Shown here: in pieces, positions 42,761-50,943 of the stretch
How positions within the stretch are numbered: the stretch's first letter is position 1
Layout of the letters: every line of letters starts with the position of its first letter
Source: QQUJ01 sp050287605
GTDB lineage: Bacteria; Pseudomonadota; Gammaproteobacteria; QQUJ01
Direction: 5' to 3'
Assembly (NCBI GenBank): GCA_050287605.1
Contig: JBNKCG010000001.1
Location: 1 to 64,000 of the forward strand
DNA length: 64,000 nucleotides
Notes under the pieces: model-generated
The model's database searches: none
What the model was told of the DNA's origin: nothing
The model's input: the letters and a program-made list of their open reading frames with translations, nothing else
Program-made: the position numbers and the translations under genes

Positions 42761-43950
42761 GAGTACCTCCTGAGAGACCGTCCGGACAGGTCGCCGGGCA
42801 GAAATTGCGGGTAAGCGTGACGCGGCAGCGTCACCCGAAAACAGGCACCGCCCAGCGGACTGTCGGCCAGAGAGACCTGGCCACCGTGGGCTTCGACCAC
42901 CGTGCGCACCACGGCCAGTCCCAGCCCGGTTCCGCCCGCGCGGCCGGTGAAAAAGGGTTCGAACAGGTGTTCTGCAATAGCACTAGGAATCCCGGGGCCA
43001 TCGTCCGCCACCCGGATCTCCACGTACTGATCGGACACGTGCGCGCTCAAGTCGATGCGCTGCGCCCCCATCTCCAGGGCGTTGCCCACCAGGTTGAGCA
43101 GTGCACCCAGCAGGGCTTCGTGGTTGCCCTCGATCGCGCCCTCCATGCCGGTCACAGTGAGCGCGCACTGCCGCTCCGCAAGCTGCGGTTCCAGGGTCCG
43201 CTGTAAATCGCTCGACAGTGCGGCCAGCGTCACCGGTTCGCGGATCAGCTGTCCCGAGCGAGCGAAGAGCAGCATGTCGTTGACTTGGCGCTCCAGCTCG
43301 CGCAGGCAGAACTGGGTCTTGTCCAGGATCTGGGATCGGCGCTCGGCAGCCAGTCCGGACTTGCGCAGATGCGAGGTGTAGAGCACCGCCGACGTCAGCG
43401 GGGTGCGCACTTGGTGGGCAAGCTGCGCCACCATCTCGCCCAGCGTCGCGAGGCTGCGTTGGCGCTCCACCAGGGCACGCAGTTTGTGGGTTTCGGTGAG
43501 GTCGTGTATCAGCACGATGTGGCCGGGCTCACAGCCCAGGGAGCGCATGGCGATACTCACCACCCGCCCATCGCGCAGCATCACCTCCTGGCCATGACCG
43601 GTCTCGGGGGCCAGGACGCGAGCGCGGACCGCTTCCCAGGTCAACCCCTGCAACGGTTCGCCCAGCAACTCCGAAGCGGCGGGATTGGCTTCACCCACCA
43701 CCCCGAGTTCGTCCAACACCAGGATACCGGCCGGCAAGGCAGCCAGCAGACGCTCCAGGCGATTGGCGAGGCGCTCCTTCTCGCGCAACTGACGAAAGCG
43801 CTCGCTGCGCGCTACGGACAACTCCCGATTGAGTCCGGCGACGCGCGCCTCCAACTCGCGGTAAGCGCCCTCCATCTGCTGCGACGTCTCGGCAAACAGC
43901 TGGAATGCGTGTTCCAGATCGTGGGTTTTACTGTCAGGTGTCAGGCTCAT
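42757..43950 (-). CDS. fleS: Flagellar sensor histidine kinase FleS
   Basis: 397 residues with no membrane segment, so a cytosolic sensor. It has an N-terminal coiled coil (about 20-65), a PAS domain (about 66-170), the H-box His in VAQLAHQVRTPLTSAVLY, and a C-terminal ATPase (LLNLVGNALEMGA, VADDGPGIP, GGTGLGLAVV). It pairs with FleR. A sigma-54 promoter lies upstream. Confidence 0.94.
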   Translation of the reverse strand: MSLTPDSKTHDLEHAFQLFAETSQQMEGAYRELEARVAGLNRELSVARSERFRQLREKERLANRLERLLAALPAGILVLDELGVVGEANPAASELLGEPLQGLTWEAVRARVLAPETGHGQEVMLRDGRVVSIAMRSLGCEPGHIVLIHDLTETHKLRALVERQRSLATLGEMVAQLAHQVRTPLTSAVLYTSHLRKSGLAAERRSQILDKTQFCLRELERQVNDMLLFARSGQLIREPVTLAALSSDLQRTLEPQLAERQCALTVTGMEGAIEGNHEALLGALLNLVGNALEMGAQRIDLSAHVSDQYVEIRVADDGPGIPSAIAEHLFEPFFTGRAGGTGLGLAVVRTVVEAHGGQVSLADSPLGGACFRVTLPRHAYPQFLPGDLSGRSLRRYS

Positions 43951-44003
43951 CGACGGCTGCGCTTGTGACCAGGCTCATGTTCTTAGCAACGTGAACCGGA
44001 TAA

Positions 44004-44019
44004 AGCGAAAACCGTGCCA
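44004..44019 (-). promoter_or_regulatory. Sigma-54 promoter for fleS-fleR
   Basis: Minus strand TGGCACGGTTTTCGCT: a perfect TGGCACG -24 element and TCGCT -12 with correct spacing. Start near 43993, 43 bases before the fleS ATG. An AT-rich stretch (44022-44062) lies immediately upstream, unusual here and a natural place for IHF or activator binding. Confidence 0.82.
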
Positions 44020-44074
44020 GGCTAATTATCTCTTATTATTCAACTGGTTAATGTTTTTTATCGGAGAAACGCCG

Positions 44075-45460
44075 TCAATTTATCGACGCTTCATCCTTTT
44101 GGATACCGTACTTGCGCAGTTTTTCCACCAGCGTCGTGCGGCGCATCCCCAGGCGTTTGGCCGCATGGGCCACCACGCCCTCGGCCTCGTCGAGAGCTTG
44201 GCGAATGAGATTGATCTCGTACTGGGCAACCTGCTCTTTGAGGTCTATCCCCTCCACCGGCAGGCGCTGTCCGCTCGCCGGGCTCTCCTTGTAGTCCGCG
44301 GCCGGCAGCTCGAGGATATCGTCGTAGACCGGCATCTCTCCCTTGCCGCCACGGAATTTCTCGGGCAATTCATCCACGTCCACTACGCCCGACGGGTAGA
44401 GAATGCTGAGCCGCTCGATGAGGTTGGCCAGTTCACGCACATTGCCGGGCCAGCGGTAGTGGGCCAGCGCATTGATGGCGGCCCGCGCCAGGCGCAGGGT
44501 CTCCCCCCGCTCGTGCTCCATGCGCAGCACCAGATCGTTGATCAGCACCGGCAAATCTTCGATCCGGTCGCGCAGCGGCGGCATCTCGATGGGGAAGACG
44601 TTCAAACGGTAGAAGAGGTCTTCACGGAAATTACCCTCCTCCACCGCCTGCTCGAGATCACGATGGGTGGCAGCGACGATACGCACGTCGGCGCGGATGG
44701 TCTTGTTGCTGCCCACCCGCTCGAAACAGCGCTCCTGGAGCACCCGCAACAGCTTCACCTGCATGGGCAGGCTCATATCGCCGATCTCGTCGAGGAACAG
44801 CGTGCCCCCTTCGGCCATTTCGAAGCGCCCCTGGCGCGCGGTAATGGCACCGGTAAACGCGCCTTTTTCGTGGCCGAAGAGTTCGCTCTCCAGTAGATCG
44901 GCGGGAATCGCACCGCAGTTGATGGGAACGAAAGGACCCTCGCGCCGCTTGGAGTGGTAGTGAACGTTACGCGCCACCACCTCCTTGCCGGTGCCCGACT
45001 CCCCGAGGATCAGCACGTTGGCATCGGACTCGGACACCTGCTCGATCATGCGGCGGATCTTCTGCATCACGGGGCTGGTGCCGAGCAGGCTGCGGAACAA
45101 TTCAGGCGAGCGCCCCGTCGCCCCTTCGCCGCGCAGTACGCGGGCACGGCGCAGCACGACGCTCATCCGGTCCTGGCGCAGTGGTAGTTCGATGCGGTCG
45201 GTGATCCACTCGGCGAGGTCGCCGCTGGCCGCATCGCCGCCATCGAGCTGGATCACCGCGAGGCGGCCACCGAAGCCGTTCAGCTGATGGACCAGCGCAC
45301 CGTTGTCGGCCGGGGCATGTTCGCCCACCAATACCGCCAGCAGGTTGCTCTGCTCGCCCGCGTCGAAACGGGGATTGAGGCCGAGAAACTCGATGATGTG
45401 TGACAGGCGCTCACGTTCTTGCCCATCGTCGGTGAGGACCAGGATATCGTCGTTGCTCAT
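44075..45460 (-). CDS. fleQ: Master flagellar transcription activator FleQ
   Basis: 461 residues: an N-terminal FleQ-type receiver-like domain (about 1-120) without the usual receiver acceptor motif, a sigma-54 AAA+ domain (GESGTGKEVVARNVH, GAFTGA in HEKGAFTGAITARQ), and a C-terminal helix-turn-helix (GVVAHAAKRLGMRRTTLVEK). In Pseudomonas FleQ drives the class II genes, binds c-di-GMP and is restrained by FleN. Here it has a sigma-70 promoter and lies upstream of fleSR. Confidence 0.95.
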   Translation of the reverse strand: MSNDDILVLTDDGQERERLSHIIEFLGLNPRFDAGEQSNLLAVLVGEHAPADNGALVHQLNGFGGRLAVIQLDGGDAASGDLAEWITDRIELPLRQDRMSVVLRRARVLRGEGATGRSPELFRSLLGTSPVMQKIRRMIEQVSESDANVLILGESGTGKEVVARNVHYHSKRREGPFVPINCGAIPADLLESELFGHEKGAFTGAITARQGRFEMAEGGTLFLDEIGDMSLPMQVKLLRVLQERCFERVGSNKTIRADVRIVAATHRDLEQAVEEGNFREDLFYRLNVFPIEMPPLRDRIEDLPVLINDLVLRMEHERGETLRLARAAINALAHYRWPGNVRELANLIERLSILYPSGVVDVDELPEKFRGGKGEMPVYDDILELPAADYKESPASGQRLPVEGIDLKEQVAQYEINLIRQALDEAEGVVAHAAKRLGMRRTTLVEKLRKYGIQKDEASIN

Positions 45461-45493
45461 GGGCCCGGGATGCAGATGGCTGACTCCCCAGGA

Positions 45494-45522
45494 AGTAAAA
45501 CAGCCCCGCCCACGGCTGTCAA
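45494..45522 (-). promoter_or_regulatory. Sigma-70 promoter for fleQ with a dyad in the spacer
   Basis: Minus strand TTGACA (45517-45522), a 17-base spacer and TTTACT (45494-45499, four of six). The spacer and its edges contain an inverted repeat, ACAGCC-N8-GGCTGT, well placed for a repressor or activator. Start near 45487. Confidence 0.7.
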
Positions 45523-45539
45523 AATTTCGTCGCTACCCC

Positions 45540-46115
45540 TCAGCGTGCGTTGCGGCGCGCCCGCGCCTGCGCGACGGCGCGGCGATGATGCCGAAAGATC
45601 AGCTTTTCCAGGGCATCCTGGACCGGTTCGCTCAACCCCGCCAACGCCATCCCTGCCGACGGACTCTCAAAGCGCCCTTCCCCTGCCCGGGCAATACCCA
45701 CCAAGCGCAGCGGGCGCGGGTAGCTGGGGTGCAGATAGATGTCGGCGACAACCCATTGGCCGGCGGGCGGGAGCTTGGCATCGGACCACTCGACAAACTC
45801 GGCGCCCAGGCACACCGAGGCTTTGGCGGGGATGGCGCTGCGCTCGCCGAGGAGCTGTCCTACCAGGTTGAGCAGCAGGTTGAGTTTGGCCTCGATACGC
45901 GCCAGTTCCTGCTGGCTGGCGACCCCACCGTCGTCAGCGTATTCGCCGCCCGCCTCCTCCAACGCCAGCAGCGTGCGCAACACCGCATCATTGTGGTCGT
46001 TGAGCTGCAGCATCTGCTGCGGTCCGGGCTCGCCGCGCAGCGCCTTCCACCCCAGCGGCAAGCGCCCTTCGTACACCACTCCGCCGCCCAGGTGCGATCC
46101 GCCCTCGTTGGTCAT
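45540..46115 (-). CDS. PilZ-like domain protein, atypical
   Basis: 191 residues. The C-terminal half resembles PilZ proteins, including the ending SEPVQDALEKLIFRHHRR that often closes such domains. The N-terminal half has a helical region (about 45-105). I cannot find the RxxxR and D/NxSxxG c-di-GMP motifs; the place of the second reads SVCLGAEFVEWS. It may thus be a non-binding PilZ variant. It lies between fliT and fleQ. ATG 46115 (MTNEGGSHLGGG) is preferred to the longer start at 46175. Confidence 0.65.
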   Translation of the reverse strand: MTNEGGSHLGGGVVYEGRLPLGWKALRGEPGPQQMLQLNDHNDAVLRTLLALEEAGGEYADDGGVASQQELARIEAKLNLLLNLVGQLLGERSAIPAKASVCLGAEFVEWSDAKLPPAGQWVVADIYLHPSYPRPLRLVGIARAGEGRFESPSAGMALAGLSEPVQDALEKLIFRHHRRAVAQARARRNAR

Positions 46116-46307
46116 CGTCGGCTCCCTGTGGAGGTTACAGATTCGTCGTGGGGCCAATCTTTGTCGTCGCGGCACGCGTCTCCCGCCCGGTTCCGCGTGA
46201 GCCGATTATGCCCTGGAAGAGTGACGCCGCCACCGGATGGCGACCGTCGCGACGCTTGGCCCACTCCCGACGCAGCAGCGCGCTGCCGTGACGGTTCGCG
46301 CCGAATC
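46116..46307. other. fliT to PilZ-like gene gap (192 bases)
   Basis: No gene, strong promoter or terminator recognised. A short 5-base-pair hairpin (CGCCA/TGGCG, near 46233-46247) is the only structure seen. Confidence 0.5.
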
Positions 46308-46625
46308 TCAGCGCGGGCCCATCTCGCGATAGCTGCGTATCGCCTTATCGTTGCGCTTCTGACCGCGTAAAGCAACGGCAGCCCGATCGCGGGCTTGCGT
46401 GCAGATCCGTTCCAGATCGCGGTTGAGGGAGAGCAGCTCTTCGAGCTGACCGCGAACGGCTTGATCGTCGGGGAGCTGGCCTTCGATCCGGCCCAGCACC
46501 TGCTGGCGTTGCAGCGCCAGCTCGCCGAGGGGCCCCCACTCCTGACATTCGGCGAGCTCCTGCATCCGCCGGCTGAGAACCAGAGCCTGCTCCAGCGCCG
46601 AGATCGATGCGGACTTGCTCAACAT
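46308..46625 (-). CDS. fliT: FliT-like flagellar export chaperone
   Basis: 105 residues, all helical and charged, the size of FliT. It directly follows fliS, as in most fliDST operons, and would chaperone FliD. Sequence similarity is too weak to see by eye, so the call rests on position, length and predicted fold. ATG 46625 (MLSKSASISALEQ) has GGAG seven bases upstream; the earlier in-frame ATG at 46664 has none. Confidence 0.7.
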   Translation of the reverse strand: MLSKSASISALEQALVLSRRMQELAECQEWGPLGELALQRQQVLGRIEGQLPDDQAVRGQLEELLSLNRDLERICTQARDRAAVALRGQKRNDKAIRSYREMGPR

Positions 46626-46665
46626 GGTGGACTCCAAACCGACCTCTGCCGAGGGCAGTTGCATG

Positions 46666-47082
46666 CTACGGAGACACCTGGCCCTTGGAGTGGAAATTGG
46701 TGGGGATTGCGTCCCAACCCGCCTTGAGCTCGCCCAGCAGATCGACCACTTCGTCGATACCCGCGCTGTCGGCCGCGATTTGGGCGGAGGTCAGTTTGCG
46801 CAGCATGTAGCTGTAGAGCTCGGCGAGATTCGCGGCCATTTCGCCACCACGCTCGGTATCCAGGCTCGACCCCAGACCGCCGATGATCGACGCGGCGTGA
46901 CTGATGAGTTTGCTGCGCTCGCTGTGCTCGCCCCGCTCCACGCAACCCTTGGCCAGATTGAGCCGGTCAATGGCCCCTTCCATCAGCATCTGGATCAAAC
47001 GGTGCGGGGTCGCATCGGCGATGGCCGCCTGAATGCCGACCGCGTGGTAGGATTTCAATGCCCCTTGTGCCCGTGGATTCAT
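46666..47082 (-). CDS. fliS: Flagellin export chaperone FliS
   Basis: 138 residues, four-helix bundle. Conserved pieces are ALKSYHAVGIQAAIADATPH, LIQMLMEGAIDRLNLAKGC and LAELYSYMLRKLTSAQI. It binds the flagellin C-terminus before export. It starts 26 bases after fliD. Confidence 0.95.
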   Translation of the reverse strand: MNPRAQGALKSYHAVGIQAAIADATPHRLIQMLMEGAIDRLNLAKGCVERGEHSERSKLISHAASIIGGLGSSLDTERGGEMAANLAELYSYMLRKLTSAQIAADSAGIDEVVDLLGELKAGWDAIPTNFHSKGQVSP

Positions 47083-47108
47083 TGCCGCGCCCTCTGTGTC
47101 TGTGCATA

Positions 47109-48464
47109 TCAGTTCTGGTTGGGTGTCAGCAGCGTCAGCTGCTGGGTCAAAAACGTGCTGGTCGTCTGAAGCTGGCTCACCAAGGTATCCAACGCGGTGA
47201 ACTGATCCCGGTAACGCTGCTCGATGAGCACCAGCCGCTGCTCGAGCGTCGCGATGCGCGTGTCGAGCAGATCTTTACGGCTGTTGATGCCGTCCTCGCG
47301 CGATTCGATTAATCCGTTGCCTCCCAGCGTCAGATACTGATCCATCAGATCGTAGAGCCGCGTGGCGTAGCCCTCGGTGCTATCGCTGAACAGCGCAACC
47401 ACGCCGGGGAAGTCGGCGGACAGCGCATCGCTCAGTGTCAGCTGGTCGCTGTTGAGGCTCATGGTGCCCAGCTTGTCCACCGTGATCCCGATTTCGGCCA
47501 GGTACGAGTACGAACCGCCCAGCGCCGCCGGCGGCGAATTGAACACCGAGCGGATGCCGTTTTCGATGCTGAGCAGGCTGTTGTCGCCCGCCAAAGTCCC
47601 ATTGCGCAATTCGCCGATCAAGTCATGCAGGGAGTTGTAGGCGTCGACGAACCCCTGCACCGACTCCTGAATGGCATCCTGGTCGCGCGAGATGGTGAGC
47701 GTATGGGTATTGACCGCGTCCTGTGCCAACAGATTGAGTGTGACACCGCCAATGGCGTCGCTGATGGTGTTCGACGACCGCGTCACCGTATAGGTGCCGT
47801 CGATCAACACCTGCGCATCGTCGGCGCTGGTGGTGGTCGCCATGGTCAACGGGTCGGCGATCGGGTTGCTGCCGCTGTCGGCGAAGGCAAGGCCGATGGC
47901 GTAGGCGGTGCCGCTGTTGTCGGAGGTCAGCGTGAAGTGAAAGGTGGTGTCGTCCACCTGAATGACGCTGGCGGTAACACCGACGTTGTCGCTTGCATCG
48001 TTCACTGCATCGCGGATCTGTTGCAGCGTCATGCCGCCGATGTCCACCGTGAACGAGCTGCCGTTCACGGTCACGGTCATGGTATCGCCGCTGTTGCCGA
48101 CGGTCGTGGTATCCGCGTCTGCAAAACTGGTGGAGCCCATCTTGTGGGCTACCGCAAGATTCTGCACCTGGATCGAATAGTTGCCCGCCGCCGCGGCGCT
48201 GCCCGCCGTGGCGGTGAACACGTCCGGATCGCTGGAAGTGGTCGTAAAGAGACTGAAATCGGTGGTGCTGTTGAGCTTGCCGAGTGCCGACTGAAAATCG
48301 GAGAGTGCACTCTTCAGGCGACCGTAGTCGCTCAGCTGGGAATCCAGATCGGAGCGTTTGCTCTGCAGGTTGACCAGGGGTTGGCGTTCGATGGTCATCA
48401 GCTGGCTGACGATCGAATTGATGTCCAGCCCTGACCCGACCCCTGCTGATGTTATGGTTGCCAT
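47109..48464 (-). CDS. fliD: Flagellar filament cap protein FliD
   Basis: 451 residues. The N-terminal FliD_N domain begins ATITSAGVGSGLDINSIVSQ; the C-terminal domain has VDAYNSLHDLIGELRNG, SIENGIRSVFN and the helical end RYRDQFTALDTLVSQLQTTS. It forms the distal cap for flagellin polymerisation. ATG 48464 is chosen over the one six codons upstream because the family starts at MATI. A sigma-54 site precedes it. Confidence 0.95.
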   Translation of the reverse strand: MATITSAGVGSGLDINSIVSQLMTIERQPLVNLQSKRSDLDSQLSDYGRLKSALSDFQSALGKLNSTTDFSLFTTTSSDPDVFTATAGSAAAAGNYSIQVQNLAVAHKMGSTSFADADTTTVGNSGDTMTVTVNGSSFTVDIGGMTLQQIRDAVNDASDNVGVTASVIQVDDTTFHFTLTSDNSGTAYAIGLAFADSGSNPIADPLTMATTTSADDAQVLIDGTYTVTRSSNTISDAIGGVTLNLLAQDAVNTHTLTISRDQDAIQESVQGFVDAYNSLHDLIGELRNGTLAGDNSLLSIENGIRSVFNSPPAALGGSYSYLAEIGITVDKLGTMSLNSDQLTLSDALSADFPGVVALFSDSTEGYATRLYDLMDQYLTLGGNGLIESREDGINSRKDLLDTRIATLEQRLVLIEQRYRDQFTALDTLVSQLQTTSTFLTQQLTLLTPNQN

Positions 48465-48563
48465 CACCTCACCTTGTCGCATTCCGGCTCGCCGGCCCTT
48501 CCCTGGGCCGTTGTCACATCTCCCTGATCAGCTGCAAACCGTTATTTCAATCACCCTGCAATA

Positions 48564-48579
48564 AGCAAAATGAAGGCCA
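48564..48579 (-). promoter_or_regulatory. Sigma-54 promoter for fliD-fliS-fliT
   Basis: Minus strand TGGCCTTCATTTTGCT, with correct GG-N10-GC spacing and a perfect TTGCT -12. Located directly after the flaG stop. Start near 48553, leader about 90 bases. Confidence 0.75.
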
Positions 48580-48580
48580 A

Positions 48581-48967
48581 CTAGGCCTGTACGCGCAGCA
48601 AGATGCCATCGGACAGTTCGCGCAACTGCTTGGAAACCGCGATTACCTCCTCGGGAGGAATCTGACGGATCACCTTATCGGTCTCCGCGTCGATGACGCG
48701 TATCACCGTACGCCCACTGTCCTGATCCACACTGAAATGAAGCTCGCGGTGAATGCTCTGGACGAAGTCCTGAATACGGCTGACCGCCTGCTTCAGCTCC
48801 TCTTCCTGATCCCGCGCCGGGGCATTCGCCGGGGTCGGCTTCTGACTCTCAGCGGGCAAGATTTGCCGCTCCTCAGACACCGCACCTTCCGCCTTTGCCG
48901 GTTTCGGTGCGGTTTCGGCAGACCTAGAGACCAGCGCCGTAACATTCGCTGTGATCTCGTTTGCCAT
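48581..48967 (-). CDS. flaG: FlaG family flagellar protein
   Basis: 128 residues: a variable charged N-terminal half and a conserved C-terminal half (LKQAVSRIQDFVQSIHRELH, FSVDQDSGRTVIRVIDAETD, VIRQIPPEEVIAVSKQL). FlaG proteins influence filament length; the mechanism is not clear. Between fliC and fliD as in Pseudomonas and Vibrio. An AGGGGGA site precedes the ATG. Confidence 0.93.
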   Translation of the reverse strand: MANEITANVTALVSRSAETAPKPAKAEGAVSEERQILPAESQKPTPANAPARDQEEELKQAVSRIQDFVQSIHRELHFSVDQDSGRTVIRVIDAETDKVIRQIPPEEVIAVSKQLRELSDGILLRVQA

Positions 48968-48994
48968 GTGGTCCCCCTAACTCTGACGAAGCCA

Positions 48995-49035
48995 GGGCGT
49001 CACCCGGTTACCGCTACCTCATTCGGGTGACGCCC
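48995..49035. repeat. Perfect 12-bp inverted repeat between fliC and flaG
   Basis: GGGCGTCACCCG (48995-49006) and CGGGTGACGCCC (49024-49035) with a 17-base loop, 15 bases after the fliC stop. No T-run follows on the minus strand, so it is either a weak terminator or a 3'-protecting hairpin for the abundant fliC message. Confidence 0.8.
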
Positions 49036-49050
49036 CTTGCGCCTTCCTGC

Positions 49051-49890
49051 TTACTGAAGCAGCGCCAAAGCCGTCTGCGGCAGGGTGTTGGCCTGCGCCA
49101 CCATCGCGGTACCGGCCTGCTGCAGGATCTGCGACCGCGTCAGACGCGCCGTTTCCATCGCGAAGTCGGCATCCTGGATGCGGCTGCGCGCAGAGGTCAG
49201 GTTCTCCGCAAAGTTCTGCAGGTTGGAGATCACCGCCTCGAACCGGTTCTGAACGGCACCGAAGGTGGCACGGTTCTGACTCAGGGTGGTGATGTCGGTG
49301 TCGAGGTTGGAGAGCGCAGCCGACGCATTGGCGGCCGTGCTGACGTTGACCACGCCCGTCGCCGTGAGCGTACCGCTGTAGGTGTTGATACCGGTCAACA
49401 CCACGGTGCTCAGGGCGATCTGGTTGGTGGCGGTGCCGTCCTGACCGACCTGGAAGGTCAGCGAGCTGCTGGCGCTCAGCAGCGCGGTGCCGTTGAACGA
49501 CGTGGTCTGCACGATACGGGAAATTTCCTGCGTCAGCTGATCGACCTCTTTCTGCAGACCGGAACGCTCGGTGTCGCCGATGGCGCCGTTGGATGCCTGC
49601 ACCGCGATCTCGCGGATACGCTGGACGTTGTTGGCGATTTCAGCCATCGCGCCTTCGGCCGTCTGCGCCACGGAGATACCGTCGGCGGCGTTGCGCACCG
49701 CCTGATTGAGACCGCGGATATCGGCAGTCATGTTCTCGATAACGAACATGCCGGCCGCGTCGTCTTTGGCGCTGTTGACGCGTAGGCCCGAAGAGAGGCG
49801 CTGAACCGCAAGACTGAGATCGTTCTGAGTTTTGGAAAGATTGCGCTGAGCGTTCAGCGACATAACGTTGGTGTTGATGACGAGTGCCAT
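49051..49890 (-). CDS. fliC: Flagellin FliC
   Basis: 279 residues, a short flagellin. The N-terminal D0/D1 (MALVINTNVMSLNAQRNLSK, QRLSSGLRVNSAKDDAAG) and C-terminal D1/D0 (QNRFEAVISNLQNFAENLTS, QILQQAGTAMVAQANTLPQT) are canonical. The variable middle is only about 65 residues and rich in Ser/Thr, giving possible O-glycosylation sites. It is the only flagellin gene in the window. ATG 49890 has a strong GGAGG site; a sigma-28 promoter and a leader hairpin lie upstream. The sugar cluster begins 160 bases upstream. Confidence 0.97.
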   Translation of the reverse strand: MALVINTNVMSLNAQRNLSKTQNDLSLAVQRLSSGLRVNSAKDDAAGMFVIENMTADIRGLNQAVRNAADGISVAQTAEGAMAEIANNVQRIREIAVQASNGAIGDTERSGLQKEVDQLTQEISRIVQTTSFNGTALLSASSSLTFQVGQDGTATNQIALSTVVLTGINTYSGTLTATGVVNVSTAANASAALSNLDTDITTLSQNRATFGAVQNRFEAVISNLQNFAENLTSARSRIQDADFAMETARLTRSQILQQAGTAMVAQANTLPQTALALLQ

Positions 49891-49951
49891 GGTGACTTTC
49901 CTCCGTCCGGCAGGAGATCGTGTCGATTCGCTGGCCGGCTGGTTTAACACT

Positions 49952-49982
49952 GGCGGATATACCAGGGAAGGTATTTACCGCC
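49952..49982 (-). promoter_or_regulatory. Hairpin in the fliC leader
   Basis: GGCGG (49952-49956) with CCGCC (49978-49982), and inside it ATACC (49959-49963) with GGTAT (49970-49974). It would form at the very 5' end of the fliC transcript started from the sigma-28 site, where it could protect the mRNA. Confidence 0.65.
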
Positions 49983-49993
49983 TCCGACCTAAG

Positions 49994-50020
49994 GTATCGG
50001 CGCCCGGGAGGGGAACTTTA
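49994..50020 (-). promoter_or_regulatory. Sigma-28 (FliA) promoter for fliC
   Basis: Minus strand TAAA (50017-50020), exactly 15 bases, then GCCGATAC (seven of eight to GCCGATAA). Start near 49985, leader about 95 bases. This is the only convincing sigma-28 site I found in the window. Confidence 0.9.
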
Positions 50021-50052
50021 GGACGCTGGCACTGAAGAGATAAGACGCTGAG

Positions 50053-50943
50053 CTACTTGCCTTTTTCCTTCAGCATGGCACGCAGCGCAACGCGCCAGTG
50101 GGGGCGGGAAAGGGCATCACCCAGGGCGGCGTGCGTGGCGGCGCAGTTCAGCACGCCGTATGCCGGACGCAGCGCCGGCAACGGATATTGCGCCGAGGGG
50201 ATGGGGCGCACAACCGCGCTCCGGTGCAGCAATCCCAACGCGGAAGCCTCTTCCGCGATGGCCACCGCAAAATCGTACCAGCTCGCCACCCCGGCATCGG
50301 TCCAGTGGTGGATGCCGGTCAGGTTCACGGCCAGGGCGCGCCACAGGGCTGCGGCCAAATGATCGGCCCAGGTCGGCGATCCCACCTGGTCGTCCACCAC
50401 CGCCACTTCGTCGCGTTCGGCCAACAGGCGCAGCATGGTGTGAACGAAGTTTCCCGCGCCGGCGGAGTAGAGCCACGCGGTACGCACCACCAACGCACGC
50501 TCGCCCAGCGTATCCCGCGCCGCCTGCTCCCCGGCGTGTTTGCTCTGCCCGTAGATCCCGAGCGGCGCCGGAACATCGTCCGGGACATAGGGACTGCCCT
50601 GGCGGCCGTCGAACACGTAGTCGGTGGAAACCTGCAACAGTCGCGCGCCGTTGGCCGACGCCGCAGCGGCAAGATTCGCCGCCCCGTCGCGGTTGACGGC
50701 GAAGGCAAGCTCGCGCTGCGCCTCGGCGGCATCCACCGCGGTAAAAGCGGCGGCATTGACGATCCAATCGGGTCGCAGCTCCGCAACGCGCCGCGCTACC
50801 TCGACGCGGTTGGTGACGTCCAGATCGCTGCGCCCGCACGCGAACACCTGCGCACCGGCCGGGGCGAGGCGGCGCAGCGCCCGCCCGAGCTGTCCGTCGG
50901 CGCCGGTGACCAGCACGCGCTGCCGAAACTCGCCGCCGTTCAC
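50053..50943 (-). CDS. rfbD: dTDP-4-dehydrorhamnose reductase
   Basis: Last step of dTDP-L-rhamnose synthesis. 296 residues, short-chain dehydrogenase fold: VLVTGADGQLGRAL (NAD(P)-binding), the VSTDYVFDG segment, catalytic YGQSKHAGE, and GSPTWADHLA. The GTG at 50941-50943 overlaps the rfbC stop (GTGA) and gives the normal length. No terminator was seen between this gene and the fliC promoter. Confidence 0.95.
   Translation of the reverse strand: MNGGEFRQRVLVTGADGQLGRALRRLAPAGAQVFACGRSDLDVTNRVEVARRVAELRPDWIVNAAAFTAVDAAEAQRELAFAVNRDGAANLAAAASANGARLLQVSTDYVFDGRQGSPYVPDDVPAPLGIYGQSKHAGEQAARDTLGERALVVRTAWLYSAGAGNFVHTMLRLLAERDEVAVVDDQVGSPTWADHLAAALWRALAVNLTGIHHWTDAGVASWYDFAVAIAEEASALGLLHRSAVVRPIPSAQYPLPALRPAYGVLNCAATHAALGDALSRPHWRVALRAMLKEKGK

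Noticed and set aside
47109..49890. Search for a second flagellin or hook-associated gene between fliC and fliD
   Set aside because: Only flaG is present; no further flagellin-type N- or C-terminal sequence was seen.
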